Positions 52,825-62,559 of a stretch of 64,000 nucleotides of DNA are shown piece after piece. Numbering within the stretch: position 1 is the stretch's first letter; each line of letters begins with the position of its first letter. Origin of the DNA: Porphyromonadaceae bacterium (GTDB lineage: Bacteria; Bacteroidota; Bacteroidia; Bacteroidales; Paludibacteraceae); contig JAAYIT010000151.1 in the NCBI GenBank assembly GCA_012523295.1, positions 1 through 64,000 of the forward strand, written 5' to 3'. The notes under the pieces were generated by a model, which saw nothing but the letters and a program-made list of their open reading frames with translations, ran no database searches and was not told where the DNA came from. The position numbers and the translations under genes were made by a program.

Positions 52825-55803
52825 AAAAAAATAATTTTTGTACTTTTTTTGTTTGTAATCGCTACTTTGCACGCATTTTCTCAAACCGGGATTAGAGGTG
52901 TTGTCAAAGTAGAGAATTCAGAAGAACCCTTACCTCGAACTACGGTAACGGTAATGCAGCAAAATTTTTCCGCCAATACCAATGCCGCGGGTGAATTTGT
53001 AATTACATTTTTGGAGCCGGGTGAAGCAGATGTTCAGTTTTCCAGGTCCGGCTACCTGCCCAGAATAGTTTCTGTAACTATCGTAGAAGGCGAAGAGACC
53101 GATTTGGGGGCTGTGTACCTGGAAGTGGATGTGCAAGAAGAAGCCCGTCAAGAGGCTATTTTGCAATTGACAGAATCCGATTTCAGCGAAGATGAAGGAA
53201 GAGCATCGCAAAGTATCTCCGGAAGTTTATCCCGCGGAGATGTTTATCTCTCACAGACATCGTTCAGTTTCAGTCCCATGCGTTTTCGCTTGCGGGGATA
53301 TGAGCAGGAATTTGAATCCACCTATATTAATGGTGTCCATTTCAATACGCTCGACCGAGGCGGATTTAATTATTCAAGCCTTGGCGGTTTGAATGATGCC
53401 ATGCGAAACAAAGACATCGTTGTGGGATTGGAGTCAAACTCTTTCAGTTACGGAAATTTGGGAAGTAACGTGAACATTATCAACCGAGCAAGTGTATTTG
53501 CGGCAGGAACAAAAGTGAGCGCTTCCTACACAAACAGAATGTACAAGCTTCGCGGGCAGGCTACCTATGCTACGGGAGTTTTGCCGAATGGTTGGGCATT
53601 TGCCGCTTCCGGGCTGTTCAGATGGGCGGATGAAGGAATTTCACAAGGAACATTCTACAATTCTGCCGGCTATTTTCTTGCTGCCGAAAAGATTTTCAAT
53701 CCGCGTCACAGCCTTTCGCTCGTTACTTACGGCGCTCCTACACAACGAGCTCAACAAAGCGCAACCACACAAGAAGCTTACGACTTGACCGGGTCAATTT
53801 ATTACAACACTTATTGGGGATATCAAAATGGGAAAAAAAGAAATTCGCGCGTAGTGAAGACTTTTGACCCGACAGCTATTTTAACACATGACTTCAAAAT
53901 CGACGACAAACAACGTCTTCGTTCGGGGATTGCATTCCATTATAGCCACTACAGCAATTCGGCACTCGCTTTTTACAATGCTCCGGATCCGCGACCCGAT
54001 TATTACCAATACATGCCAAGTTTCCAAAATCAAGCGGCTGACTCGGCTGCAATAGCCGACATGTGGCGTTTTGAAAAAGGGAAACCGGTCTATCCGAATA
54101 TTTCACAGGTAGATTGGCATGCGTTGTATGATGCAAACCTTCGGAATAACGTCTCCAATCCGAATGGTACGGCAAAATACGTAGTCGAGAGACGTCATAG
54201 CAATTTGATGGAAACTGCCTTTAATTCCAACTATACCAATCAGTTGACACGGATACTGAAACTGACTGCCGGCGTGGAAGCCAAAATAGCGAAAGACATG
54301 AACTACAAAACCATGGATGACCTACTTGGCGGAAATCAATGGATCGATATCGACCAATTCGCGGAACGTGATTTGACCGGAATTTTGGAAGGCATGTCGG
54401 ATGATGTGATTCAAAACGACCTGAATAATCCGAATCGGGTGATTAAAAAAGGAGATAAGTTTGGCTACAATTACGATATCAATGTTTTACACACAAGCGG
54501 ATATTTGCAGAATGAATGGAATTGGAACAAATTAGAACTGAATTACGCTGCAAAAGTGACTTACACCCAATTCAATCGGGTGGGGCATATGAGAAACGGA
54601 CGTGCGCCTGAAAACTCCTTCGGTGCAAGTAAAGTGCTCTGGTTTTTTGATCCATCGCTGAAAGCGGGAGCTACTTACAAGCTTGATGGCAGAAACAGAA
54701 TCACTGCGAACGTCTTAGCTGAAACTCGCGCGCCACTGCCTTACGGTGCGTATGTGTCTGAGCGGATAAAAGATACGCATGTGCCGAATTTGACCAACAG
54801 ACAGATTTTATCGTATGATTTGAGCTATGCGTTTTTATATCCTTTCATACGAGGTAAAATAGCTGCATTTCAAACTCACATCAATCGTTCTACTGAAAGT
54901 CTGGGATACTATGATGATGAAGAACGCACCTTTATCAACTACCTGCTCTCAGATGTAAACAAGGTTTATAGAGGAGTGGAAGTCGGTGTGACGGTAAAAC
55001 TAAACACAAACTTTTCCGTTTCGGCAGCCGGTACTTATGCCGATTATCGCTACACGAACAATTCAACAGGTACATTGAGCTTTGAAAACGGAGCTCAACC
55101 TGATAGGACTAATTTATTGGTACTTACCAAAAATCTAAAAATCAACACCGGACCTCAAACCGCGTTTAATGTAACCCTGGATTATTTTCACCCGAAAATG
55201 TGGTTTGCAGATATTACGCTCAATTATTTTGATAATAATTTCCTTGATTTCGCTCCAAGTCGTTTCACAGCAGTTAATTACGGTAATGTAAACGGAGATT
55301 TTTACCAACAAGATAATCTAAATTATGTGTGGAAAAAATCTTTGGATGAGAACGGAAATTTCAGCGAAAGTAAATTCACCGAACTAATGAACGACAAAAA
55401 CTTCAAGAGTACCTGGGGACTTGCTGAAGACCAATCCATAGAGTGGGGGCGATACGGAGGACTTGTCAGAGAAAAGGATAAAGACGGCAAAGTAACCCGT
55501 TTGGCAATGAGTGAAGTGCGTCAAAAATTAGGCGTGCAAGAAAAACTCAAAGCCGGTTTCTTGGTAGATGTTTCGGTCGGGAAACTGATTTACCTGAAAG
55601 ACAGGCGGTCACTGAATTTGAACCTGAGTTTAAGCAATATTCTGAACAATACGAATATGATTACAGGTGGATTCCAGCAAGGACGTATTCCGATTGATGC
55701 GGGTACAAAGCAGATTGACACGTCAAGATTGAATTATTTCCCCAATAAATATTACTATGCCTGGGGCTTTAACTTGTTTTTCAATATAGGTTACAAATTT
55801 TAA
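52822..55803 (+). CDS. TonB-dependent outer-membrane receptor
   Basis: The 993-residue protein has a signal peptide (IIFVLFLFVIATLHAFSQ), a carboxypeptidase-regulatory-like domain (about 22-100; GIRGVVKVENSEEPLPRTTV), a plug domain and a long C-terminal barrel ending in an aromatic strand (FNLFFNIGYKF). It lacks the long SusC signature and reads as a CarboxypepD_reg-type receptor. It would import a substrate across the outer membrane using TonB-ExbBD energy. The following two genes encode DUF5689 lipoproteins on the same strand (27- and 78-bp gaps), and a nuclease gene is divergent, so the substrate may be a nucleic-acid product; this is inference. Its ATG lies in the repeated leader. Confidence 0.88.
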   Translation: MKKIIFVLFLFVIATLHAFSQTGIRGVVKVENSEEPLPRTTVTVMQQNFSANTNAAGEFVITFLEPGEADVQFSRSGYLPRIVSVTIVEGEETDLGAVYLEVDVQEEARQEAILQLTESDFSEDEGRASQSISGSLSRGDVYLSQTSFSFSPMRFRLRGYEQEFESTYINGVHFNTLDRGGFNYSSLGGLNDAMRNKDIVVGLESNSFSYGNLGSNVNIINRASVFAAGTKVSASYTNRMYKLRGQATYATGVLPNGWAFAASGLFRWADEGISQGTFYNSAGYFLAAEKIFNPRHSLSLVTYGAPTQRAQQSATTQEAYDLTGSIYYNTYWGYQNGKKRNSRVVKTFDPTAILTHDFKIDDKQRLRSGIAFHYSHYSNSALAFYNAPDPRPDYYQYMPSFQNQAADSAAIADMWRFEKGKPVYPNISQVDWHALYDANLRNNVSNPNGTAKYVVERRHSNLMETAFNSNYTNQLTRILKLTAGVEAKIAKDMNYKTMDDLLGGNQWIDIDQFAERDLTGILEGMSDDVIQNDLNNPNRVIKKGDKFGYNYDINVLHTSGYLQNEWNWNKLELNYAAKVTYTQFNRVGHMRNGRAPENSFGASKVLWFFDPSLKAGATYKLDGRNRITANVLAETRAPLPYGAYVSERIKDTHVPNLTNRQILSYDLSYAFLYPFIRGKIAAFQTHINRSTESLGYYDDEERTFINYLLSDVNKVYRGVEVGVTVKLNTNFSVSAAGTYADYRYTNNSTGTLSFENGAQPDRTNLLVLTKNLKINTGPQTAFNVTLDYFHPKMWFADITLNYFDNNFLDFAPSRFTAVNYGNVNGDFYQQDNLNYVWKKSLDENGNFSESKFTELMNDKNFKSTWGLAEDQSIEWGRYGGLVREKDKDGKVTRLAMSEVRQKLGVQEKLKAGFLVDVSVGKLIYLKDRRSLNLNLSLSNILNNTNMITGGFQQGRIPIDAGTKQIDTSRLNYFPNKYYYAWGFNLFFNIGYKF

Positions 55804-55830
55804 TTCTAAACCCTTTAATTTTCTCAAGAA

Positions 55831-56820
55831 ATGAAAACGAAATATTTAATATTACCCCTATTAGTCGCAGTTTTAAGCTTGGTTTCTTGTGCACAAACCG
55901 ATTTTGAAGCGATGCCGCTCACAGAGCTGACGGATGCTGAGAGATGGACTGCGAATTACTCGGTAGAAGATTTAATCCATGATTTCTCACAAGGTGAAAG
56001 CGAATATCCGGTTCGTCCAAACAGTGGTGATCAAGATCTATTTAGAGTAAATACGATTCCTAAAGATGGTACACCCATTATCATTTCGGGACGCGTGGTA
56101 TCAAGCGATATAGAAGGAAATGTGTATAAAAGTCTTTTTATACAAGATGTTACTTCTGCCATGGGACTTAAAATTTCAATCAACGTATCAAGTTCTGCAG
56201 CTGTTTTTCCTGTCGGACAGTTGATACATATTCGTTGCAATGGACTTGTATTAGGTAAATACGGAGATTTATTCCAATTAGGAACATTGTATTACAATAA
56301 TCACAGCGATATACCAAAAAGAGGATATGAGCCGGGAAGAATTCCGTATCCAATTCTCAAAAATCATATTCAATTGGACGGGCTACCCGACAAAAGCAAA
56401 TTAGTGATTACCGACATGACTATTTCTGAAATCAAATCGTCAGACATGTCGGTACATTCGAAATTAGTTCGGATTAAAGACGCGAATTTTACGGGATATG
56501 GCGAAATAAATTTCAATAGAGCTCTGCTCAAAGAAAATGAGAAGTTTTTCGGGCGTCCAAAACCGAGCGTGACGGGAGTTCCTATCTCTCGTGAAATAGA
56601 GGATGCCACCGGTACTATCAATATTGCCACAAGTGAATATGCCAAATTTGCCACTTCGCCGCTGCCGGAACCATCCGTAAAAGGCGACATTGTACTACTT
56701 GTAGGATGGTATAGAGATAATGCACGCTATGCCGGTTCTTGGCAAATGACGCTCAATTCGTTGAGCGATTTGGGCACAGGATTTGATGCTTATTTAGAGT
56801 CGATAAATTACAAAAGATAA
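55831..56820 (+). CDS. DUF5689 lipoprotein
   Basis: The 329-residue protein has a lipoprotein signal (LLVAVLSLVSC, Cys 20). A DUF5689 region (about 70-300) is marked by IISGRVVSSDIEGNVYKSLF, IQDVTSAMGLKI and FPVGQLIHIRCNGLVLGKY. Such domains often accompany nuclease and TonB receptor genes in Bacteroidetes and resemble OB-fold, nucleic-acid-handling modules; biochemical function is not established. It is 27 bp after the receptor gene and clearly in its operon. Confidence 0.82.
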   Translation: MKTKYLILPLLVAVLSLVSCAQTDFEAMPLTELTDAERWTANYSVEDLIHDFSQGESEYPVRPNSGDQDLFRVNTIPKDGTPIIISGRVVSSDIEGNVYKSLFIQDVTSAMGLKISINVSSSAAVFPVGQLIHIRCNGLVLGKYGDLFQLGTLYYNNHSDIPKRGYEPGRIPYPILKNHIQLDGLPDKSKLVITDMTISEIKSSDMSVHSKLVRIKDANFTGYGEINFNRALLKENEKFFGRPKPSVTGVPISREIEDATGTINIATSEYAKFATSPLPEPSVKGDIVLLVGWYRDNARYAGSWQMTLNSLSDLGTGFDAYLESINYKR

Positions 56821-56898
56821 GTTTTAATCACTTAGAAATCAAATAGATATATAGCATTTTGAAATTAATATCATAAACTAACCAAAAGAAATAATAAA

Positions 56899-58965
56899 AT
56901 GAAAAAAAGCTTTTTATTGAGTGTTTTAGCTGTAATTATATTATTCGGATTTGCAGCTTGTAACAACATAGACGAACCTAAACCCGATAATGGGAATGGA
57001 AATGGTAATGGTAACGGAGAAGGCGAAGTAGCTGTTCTTTATAAAGAAAGCTTTGGTAATGCTGCTACAGCTGCGCCTTGGCCGGCAGTTGCCGATTACA
57101 CCGGATTCAAAAAAGAAGGCCTCGGAGCTGAAAAGGTAACTTACACTTCTCAAGGTGGATTAGTTACCATTCGCAGCAATCAAGCATCGAAAGATTACGA
57201 AGGAGCTTCAGGCGAATGCAACGCAATGGCTGCTGCAGGCGGTGCAAGTCTTATAATTAATGACATCGCAACTTGTGGAGCCACAAATCTTTCGTTATCA
57301 TTCGGAAGTATTGTAGTTAGTGACACGCTGCAAGTATCATACAAGATTAACGGTACAACCGAATGGAAAAAAATTGATTATACCAAAACTGACGGTGGTT
57401 GGGGCTTGGTAAAAGACGTTTCGATTATATTGCCGACCGGAACGAATACCATCAAACTTAAATTTGATGCTGCCAAAACTCAGTATGGAACGAGAATCGA
57501 CGATATTTCACTCACAACGAAAGACAAAACTTCTGCTGCCATTGTTGACCCGGATACAGGTGGAGAAGATTTAACTGAAATTTCCATATCTGATTTACGC
57601 GCATTAAATGCAGATGAAGCAAAAACAGCTAAAGTGACTATTCCGGCAGGCAAGAAAATTATTGGAATAGTGATTTCTGATGGTGAAAATGGAAATTCTG
57701 TACAAAATAATTTACAAATTGTTTCAGAAAATAACGACGCAGGTATTATGGTTCGTTTTTCAGAAAATCAGAGTCATGGGTTTGTTTTAGGAGATAAAGT
57801 GGAAATCGATGTGTCAGGACAATCGTTAGAGTTTTATAAGAAACTGTTACAGATAAATGGTGTGCCGATGGCTAATGCAAAAAAACTTGGTTCAGGAGTG
57901 AGTGTTGTTCCTGCAAGCGCTACAATCGCGCAGATAACTGAGAATATGGATTCTTATGAGTCACGATTGGTTTTAATCTCCAATGTGCTGATAACCAACA
58001 GCTCCAACACGTATAGTGGAAATTCTACTATAAATGATGGCACAGGCTCTATGACACTTTACACACGCCCAGCGGCTACATTTGCTTCAACAGCATTGCC
58101 TGCAGGCTCACAAAATATCACTGCTTTTGTTACGAGATATGATGATACAAACCAGGTTAGTATTCGGAACTTAAATGATGTTGTTCCTGCAAATCCAAAC
58201 GCGACGATACTTCAAATAACTTCATCTGATGCTGTTTCAGTAGAAGTAAACACTTCATTTAGCCACACATTTACAACTCAAGAATCAAATCTAACAGGCA
58301 CAACAGTTATCTCATGCGACAATTTACCTTCATGGCTTTCAATCTCAGATAAAACTATTAATGGTACTGCGCCTGCTTCAAGTGGAACATATACTCTTAA
58401 CATAGTGGCTACTAATAATGACGTCACTGCAACTCAGGTATTTACAATCAATGTAACAACTCCAACTGTAGCGGGAGAAAACTTATTGATCAATCCAAGT
58501 TTTGAAAATTATACAGAAGCCATTCCAGCTGGTTGGAGTTTAGGTACAAGCCCAAACAATGCTCCTTTTGAAAAAATAACATCAGATGTTCAAGATGGTA
58601 GTTTAGCCGTAAAAATTGCTGGAAATGCCGATGGTCGTTGTGATTTAAAACAATCGATATCAGGAATTGTACCAGGAAAGACTTATGTTGTTTCGTTCTG
58701 GTATAAAGATAATACAAAAACAGCAGGCTCTTCTGGAATTCGTATTTGGGCTAATTTTACGAAAGGTGGTAATTATGTAGCTCCGACAGGAGATCTAATC
58801 CCGGCTATACGTCCCGGTCAAACGTTGGAAAGTGTGACGACTTGGACAAAATACGAAGTAGAGGTTGTAGCTCCGGCAGATGTAGATGGATTTAACTTCG
58901 AAATTAGAGCAACCAAAAACAATTCAGGTATTATAGATAATTGTTCTTTTAGCGAAAAACTCTGA
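56899..58965 (+). CDS. Multidomain DUF5689 lipoprotein with carbohydrate-binding-like C-terminus
   Basis: The 688-residue protein has a lipoprotein signal (VIILFGFAAC, Cys 21), a low-complexity GNGNGNGNGEGE linker and a choice-of-anchor-type sandwich (about 45-205; SFGNAATAAPWPAV). A DUF5689 domain follows (about 225-425; ISDLRALNADEAKTAKVTI). Then come an Ig/He_PIG module (about 440-525; NLPSWLSISDKTINGTAP) and a CBM4/9-like sandwich (about 530-688; NLLINPSFENYTEAIPAGW). It is the last gene of the receptor operon, followed by a good terminator. The domain set suggests a surface-exposed binding lipoprotein. No nuclease motif is present. Confidence 0.8.
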   Translation: MKKSFLLSVLAVIILFGFAACNNIDEPKPDNGNGNGNGNGEGEVAVLYKESFGNAATAAPWPAVADYTGFKKEGLGAEKVTYTSQGGLVTIRSNQASKDYEGASGECNAMAAAGGASLIINDIATCGATNLSLSFGSIVVSDTLQVSYKINGTTEWKKIDYTKTDGGWGLVKDVSIILPTGTNTIKLKFDAAKTQYGTRIDDISLTTKDKTSAAIVDPDTGGEDLTEISISDLRALNADEAKTAKVTIPAGKKIIGIVISDGENGNSVQNNLQIVSENNDAGIMVRFSENQSHGFVLGDKVEIDVSGQSLEFYKKLLQINGVPMANAKKLGSGVSVVPASATIAQITENMDSYESRLVLISNVLITNSSNTYSGNSTINDGTGSMTLYTRPAATFASTALPAGSQNITAFVTRYDDTNQVSIRNLNDVVPANPNATILQITSSDAVSVEVNTSFSHTFTTQESNLTGTTVISCDNLPSWLSISDKTINGTAPASSGTYTLNIVATNNDVTATQVFTINVTTPTVAGENLLINPSFENYTEAIPAGWSLGTSPNNAPFEKITSDVQDGSLAVKIAGNADGRCDLKQSISGIVPGKTYVVSFWYKDNTKTAGSSGIRIWANFTKGGNYVAPTGDLIPAIRPGQTLESVTTWTKYEVEVVAPADVDGFNFEIRATKNNSGIIDNCSFSEKL

Positions 58966-59026
58966 GTTAGTTAGATTGGAAATTATCGCTGTAAAAACAA
59001 TTATTGTTTCTTAGAATTTAAAATAG

Positions 59027-59064
59027 AAAAGGAGAAAACAACCCAATGCTTTCTCCTTTTTTAT
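59027..59064 (+). terminator. Rho-independent terminator of the TonB receptor operon
   Basis: AAAAGGAGAAA (59027-59037) and TTTCTCCTTTT (59050-59060) form an 11-bp stem with a 12-nt loop, followed by TTTATTTTG. It lies between convergent genes and may also serve rho. Confidence 0.85.
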
Positions 59065-59116
59065 TTTGTCCCAATTTTAAATCGTCAATCGTTAAATTGT
59101 CAATTTAAAAGTAGAT

Positions 59117-60976
59117 TTATTCTCCATTCATCGAGATCAAAAACTCTTCGTTGTTTTCAGTTCTTTCCATCCGTTCTTTGAGAAACTCCATTGCTTCAAT
59201 TGAGTTCATATCCGACAAATAACGTCTAAGAATCCACATTCTGTTCAGCACATCGGAGTCCAAAAGCAAGTCGTCTCTTCGCGTACTTGAAGCCATAATG
59301 TCCACAGCGGGGAAAATTCGCTTATTAGACAGTCTTCGGTCGAGTTGAAGTTCCATGTTACCGGTACCTTTGAATTCCTCAAAGATTACTTCATCCATTT
59401 TCGAACCGGTGTCTATCAACGCGGTTGCAATGATGGTGAGACTGCCTCCGTTTTCAATATTACGTGCTGCCCCGAAGAAACGTTTTGGTTTGTGAAGCGC
59501 ATTCGCGTCCACACCACCTGAAAGTACCTTCCCGGAGGCCGGAGCTACCGTGTTGTAAGCTCGCGCCAATCGTGTGATGGAGTCGAGTAAAATCACCACA
59601 TCCTGTCCGCATTCCACCATCCGTTTTGCTTTTTCGTGTACCATGCTCGCCACTTTTACGTGTCTTTCGGCCGGTTCGTCGAAAGTAGATGAAATAACTT
59701 CGGCTTTTACGCTTCGAGCCATATCGGTAACTTCTTCCGGACGCTCGTCAATCAGCAATACAATCATGTAAACTTCCGGGTGATTTTCGGCTATCGCGTT
59801 AGCTATTTCTTTGAGTAATACAGTTTTACCTGTTTTCGGCTGAGCAACAATGAGTCCACGCTGACCTTTGCCAATCGGACAAAACAGATCAACCATTCGG
59901 GTAGAAAGTGTGTCATTTTTACCTGAGTTTAGTATGAATTTCTCATCCGGAAATAGTGGAGTTAAGTGCTCAAACGGAACTCTGTCTCGAACATACTCGG
60001 GAGTTCGACCGTTAATTTGCGAAACGCGGATAAGCGGAAAGTATTTTTCGCCTTCTTTTGGAGGGCGGATTGCACCTTTTACCGTATCTCCGGTTTTTAG
60101 TCCGAAAAGCTTAATTTGTGATTGCGAAACGTAAATGTCATCCGGAGAAGTGAGATAATTATAATCCGGTGAACGTAAAAATCCGTAACCATCAGCCAGA
60201 ATCTCAATCGTACCGATTCCTTCTAATACTTCTTCAAAATCATAGCCTTTCTCTTTCTCAACGTTCTGACGCGGTGTAAATTTGATTTTTCCGTGATTGT
60301 CGCTCGCTTGTTTTGGTTGTGCCTGAGATTGACTTGCTTGCTCTGTTAGAGGAGCTTCTTCTGCTTTTACTTCAGCTTCAGTAGTTGGGGTAATATCTAA
60401 TTCATCAGACTCAACAAATAATTCTTCAGCCGGTATTTCCACTTTTTTTGATTGTTTAGCCGGAGCAGTTTCTTTTTTTGGAGCAGCTTTTACTTCTGTG
60501 TTACTGTCATTTGAAGTAGCGACAAGTTCTGTTTTCTTTGTAGTTGTTTTTGTTCTGGTTGTAGCTCTGGTCTGTCTCTTGGTTTTTGCAGCCGGTTTTG
60601 CCGCTTCTGCTTTTTCAGTCGAAGCTGCTTTGGGGGCTTTTTCTTGTACAGTGCCGGCGGCTTCTTTTTTTGATTCGTTTTCCACTTTTGTCACTTCTTT
60701 TTTAGGAGGTTCTGTGTTCGGCTTTTGTAAAGCCTCTTTCTTTTGGGTTTCTGCTCTTTTTGGAACAATTTTCATTTTACGTTTACGGCTCTCTTCTTTG
60801 GCTTCCGCATTTGCTATTTTTTGTTTCGCATTTACATCTGCCTGTCTGTCTAAGATTGCGTACACAAGATTTTCTTTTTCGATGTTGTGTTCAACCCTTA
60901 AACCTAATTCTTTCGCGATGTCTTTTAATTCAGACATTTCTTTTGCATTAAGTTGCAAAATATTAAAATTTGTCAT
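59117..60976 (-). CDS. rho: Transcription termination factor Rho
   Basis: The 619-residue protein has a Rho_N helix bundle at the start ([14 protein letters not shown]), then a roughly 190-residue Lys/Ala/Glu/Thr-rich insertion (about 60-245). The cold-shock RNA-binding domain follows ([24 protein letters not shown]). The RecA-like motor has Walker [11 protein letters not shown] near 380, Walker [16 protein letters not shown] near 458 and the Q/R loop [12 protein letters not shown]. It unwinds RNA-DNA hybrids at termination sites. E. coli Rho has 419 residues; the excess lies entirely in the N-terminal insertion, common in Bacteroidetes and Actinobacteria. A leader of about 125 nt with two hairpins may allow autogenous control. 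Confidence 0.96.
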   Translation of the reverse strand: MTNFNILQLNAKEMSELKDIAKELGLRVEHNIEKENLVYAILDRQADVNAKQKIANAEAKEESRKRKMKIVPKRAETQKKEALQKPNTEPPKKEVTKVENESKKEAAGTVQEKAPKAASTEKAEAAKPAAKTKRQTRATTRTKTTTKKTELVATSNDSNTEVKAAPKKETAPAKQSKKVEIPAEELFVESDELDITPTTEAEVKAEEAPLTEQASQSQAQPKQASDNHGKIKFTPRQNVEKEKGYDFEEVLEGIGTIEILADGYGFLRSPDYNYLTSPDDIYVSQSQIKLFGLKTGDTVKGAIRPPKEGEKYFPLIRVSQINGRTPEYVRDRVPFEHLTPLFPDEKFILNSGKNDTLSTRMVDLFCPIGKGQRGLIVAQPKTGKTVLLKEIANAIAENHPEVYMIVLLIDERPEEVTDMARSVKAEVISSTFDEPAERHVKVASMVHEKAKRMVECGQDVVILLDSITRLARAYNTVAPASGKVLSGGVDANALHKPKRFFGAARNIENGGSLTIIATALIDTGSKMDEVIFEEFKGTGNMELQLDRRLSNKRIFPAVDIMASSTRRDDLLLDSDVLNRMWILRRYLSDMNSIEAMEFLKERMERTENNEEFLISMNGE

Positions 60977-61011
60977 AAAATTTTTTGATAGTGATAACTA
61001 TATGAGGGAAT

Positions 61012-61089
61012 ACTTCCAGGATGTTGTGGAAGTTGTTGTTATAATGTGTAATTTGATTGTATATTTTGACTTCAATCGGACGATTGAAG
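61012..61089 (-). promoter_or_regulatory. Two hairpins in the rho leader
   Basis: ACTTCCA/TGGAAGT (61012-61018 and 61027-61033) and CTTCAATC/GATTGAAG (61070-61077 and 61082-61089, GGAC loop) are perfect stems between the promoter and the rho start. Rho is autoregulated through its leader in other bacteria; a similar role here is inference. Confidence 0.45.
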
Positions 61090-61107
61090 GTGAAAACTAA
61101 CGTGTTG

Positions 61108-61137
61108 CAAAGGTACGAAATATTTTGGATTAACAAA
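61108..61137 (-). promoter_or_regulatory. Canonical Bacteroidetes promoter of rho
   Basis: On the minus strand, TTTG (61134-61137) is followed after 18 bp by TACCTTTG (61108-61115). Both boxes match the consensus. The predicted mRNA starts near 61100. Confidence 0.75.
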
Positions 61138-61178
61138 AATATATGAGAATATAATGCGTATAAAAATTAGCGAGAGAG

Positions 61179-62507
61179 CTAAATTAACGTGATTTCAAGA
61201 ATATTTTTTGTCTCTTTTTTTACTCTGAAACGATTATCTAATCTATGCCCAACAACCCATAAAATCTTACTTTCGGAAATAATTAGCCAGGTTTCTTCTT
61301 TTTGATTTCGGGTGAATTTTTCATCTATAAAAAAATCACTTAATTTTTTGCTGTTTGTCATTCCAAATGGGAAAAATGAGTCTCCTTTTTTCCATTTTCT
61401 CAAAAAAAGCGGAAATGTAACCTCATCCGCGTCAATGTGGATTTTAGTCTTTATTTTGGAGGGAGTGAAGTGTTCTTCTTTCTCAAATATGCTGATGGTC
61501 AGATTAATAGGAAAAGAAATTCGGCTGTCAGTTTTTTCAATAATATATTCGAATGGGCTTTCTTCCTCGTTTTTATCAATGATAAGGAAATCACGGTCTT
61601 TCAGCAGTCTGTGTGAATCGGAATAAAAGCGCAGACCGGGCTGTTTGTCAAGGCTCAATGCTATAGAGTGAATCACCTCTGCATTAAATTGATACGGGTA
61701 AAGCAGCTCGTATAGTACGGTATGAAAATGAGGCTGTTTTTTTAATTTTTCGATTTCAATATATAGTTGTCCATTTTTTGTTTGTACTACCTCCTTTTTT
61801 ATCTCTTCTATTTTATCAGAATAAATCTTCCAAGCTCCTTTCAATCGCTTGATATTTCCTTCTAACGATTGATTAACAGAAGGGTTGAGAGATGCCATTT
61901 GAGGAAGGATAATATTCCGAATTTTATTGCGGTTATAATTGTTTTCAGCATTTGTTGAGTCTGTGACGTACTTCAAATCAAACTTCTGAGCATATTTCTC
62001 CACCTCCTCCCGATTGATACTAAGAAGCGGGCGAACAATATTTCCGTTTTTTGCATCAATTCCGGTTAAACCCTTTAATCCGGTTCCGCGGATTAAGTTC
62101 AGCAGCATCGTTTCTATGGAGTCATCGGATTGATGCGCCACCGCTATCGCCTTACAGTTCGTCTCTGCTGCTATTTTACGAAACCAAGAGTAACGAAGTT
62201 CACGCGCTGCCATCTCGATAGAGATTTTATTCGATTTGGCAAATCCAATCGTATCAAAATTGATTTTTTTGAAGATTAAATTGTATTCTTCAGCTAAATT
62301 TTTCACGAACATCTCATCCCGGTTTGACTCTTTTCCGCGTAGATGAAAATTACAATGCGCTACTATACATTTATACCCCAATTTCAGCAGAATATGTAAC
62401 ATCACAACTGAATCCGCGCCTCCGCTCACACCTGCCAATATCCGATCTTCAAAATCAAATAGTTGATTTTGTTCAATAAATTGTTGAACTTTTCGGAGCG
62501 TATTCAT
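61179..62507 (-). CDS. tilS: tRNA(Ile)-lysidine synthase TilS
   Basis: The 442-residue enzyme has the N-type ATP pyrophosphatase P-loop SGGADS (28-33). It continues with AHCNFHLRGKESNRDEMFV and AVAHQSDDSIETMLLNLIRG, then the LTGIDAKNG and R-P-L-L segment, and the C-terminal TilS domain (FFPFGMTNSKKLSDFFIDEK). It attaches lysine to C34 of tRNA-Ile(CAU), changing its decoding to AUA; it is essential in most bacteria. ATG 62507 (MNTLRKVQQF) is the family start; a 9-residue extension to 62534 would overlap the -7 box. It diverges from folC. Confidence 0.93.
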   Translation of the reverse strand: MNTLRKVQQFIEQNQLFDFEDRILAGVSGGADSVVMLHILLKLGYKCIVAHCNFHLRGKESNRDEMFVKNLAEEYNLIFKKINFDTIGFAKSNKISIEMAARELRYSWFRKIAAETNCKAIAVAHQSDDSIETMLLNLIRGTGLKGLTGIDAKNGNIVRPLLSINREEVEKYAQKFDLKYVTDSTNAENNYNRNKIRNIILPQMASLNPSVNQSLEGNIKRLKGAWKIYSDKIEEIKKEVVQTKNGQLYIEIEKLKKQPHFHTVLYELLYPYQFNAEVIHSIALSLDKQPGLRFYSDSHRLLKDRDFLIIDKNEEESPFEYIIEKTDSRISFPINLTISIFEKEEHFTPSKIKTKIHIDADEVTFPLFLRKWKKGDSFFPFGMTNSKKLSDFFIDEKFTRNQKEETWLIISESKILWVVGHRLDNRFRVKKETKNILEITLI

Positions 62508-62533
62508 CTGTTTTTCGTACTTTTGTAAGAGCA

Positions 62534-62541
62534 CAAAGATA
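62534..62541 (-). promoter_or_regulatory. -7 box of tilS
   Basis: On the minus strand this reads TATCTTTG, a perfect TAnnTTTG box. It is 26 bp upstream of the tilS ATG. The -33 position falls at the folC start and is a poor match. Confidence 0.5.
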
Positions 62542-62559
62542 ATTAAAGTTTTTTGGAAA

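Noticed and set aside
60498-61100. 200-codon hydrophobic plus-strand frame opposite rho
   Set aside because: It is the antisense of the low-complexity Lys/Ala/Glu insertion of rho, which produces a false hydrophobic frame.
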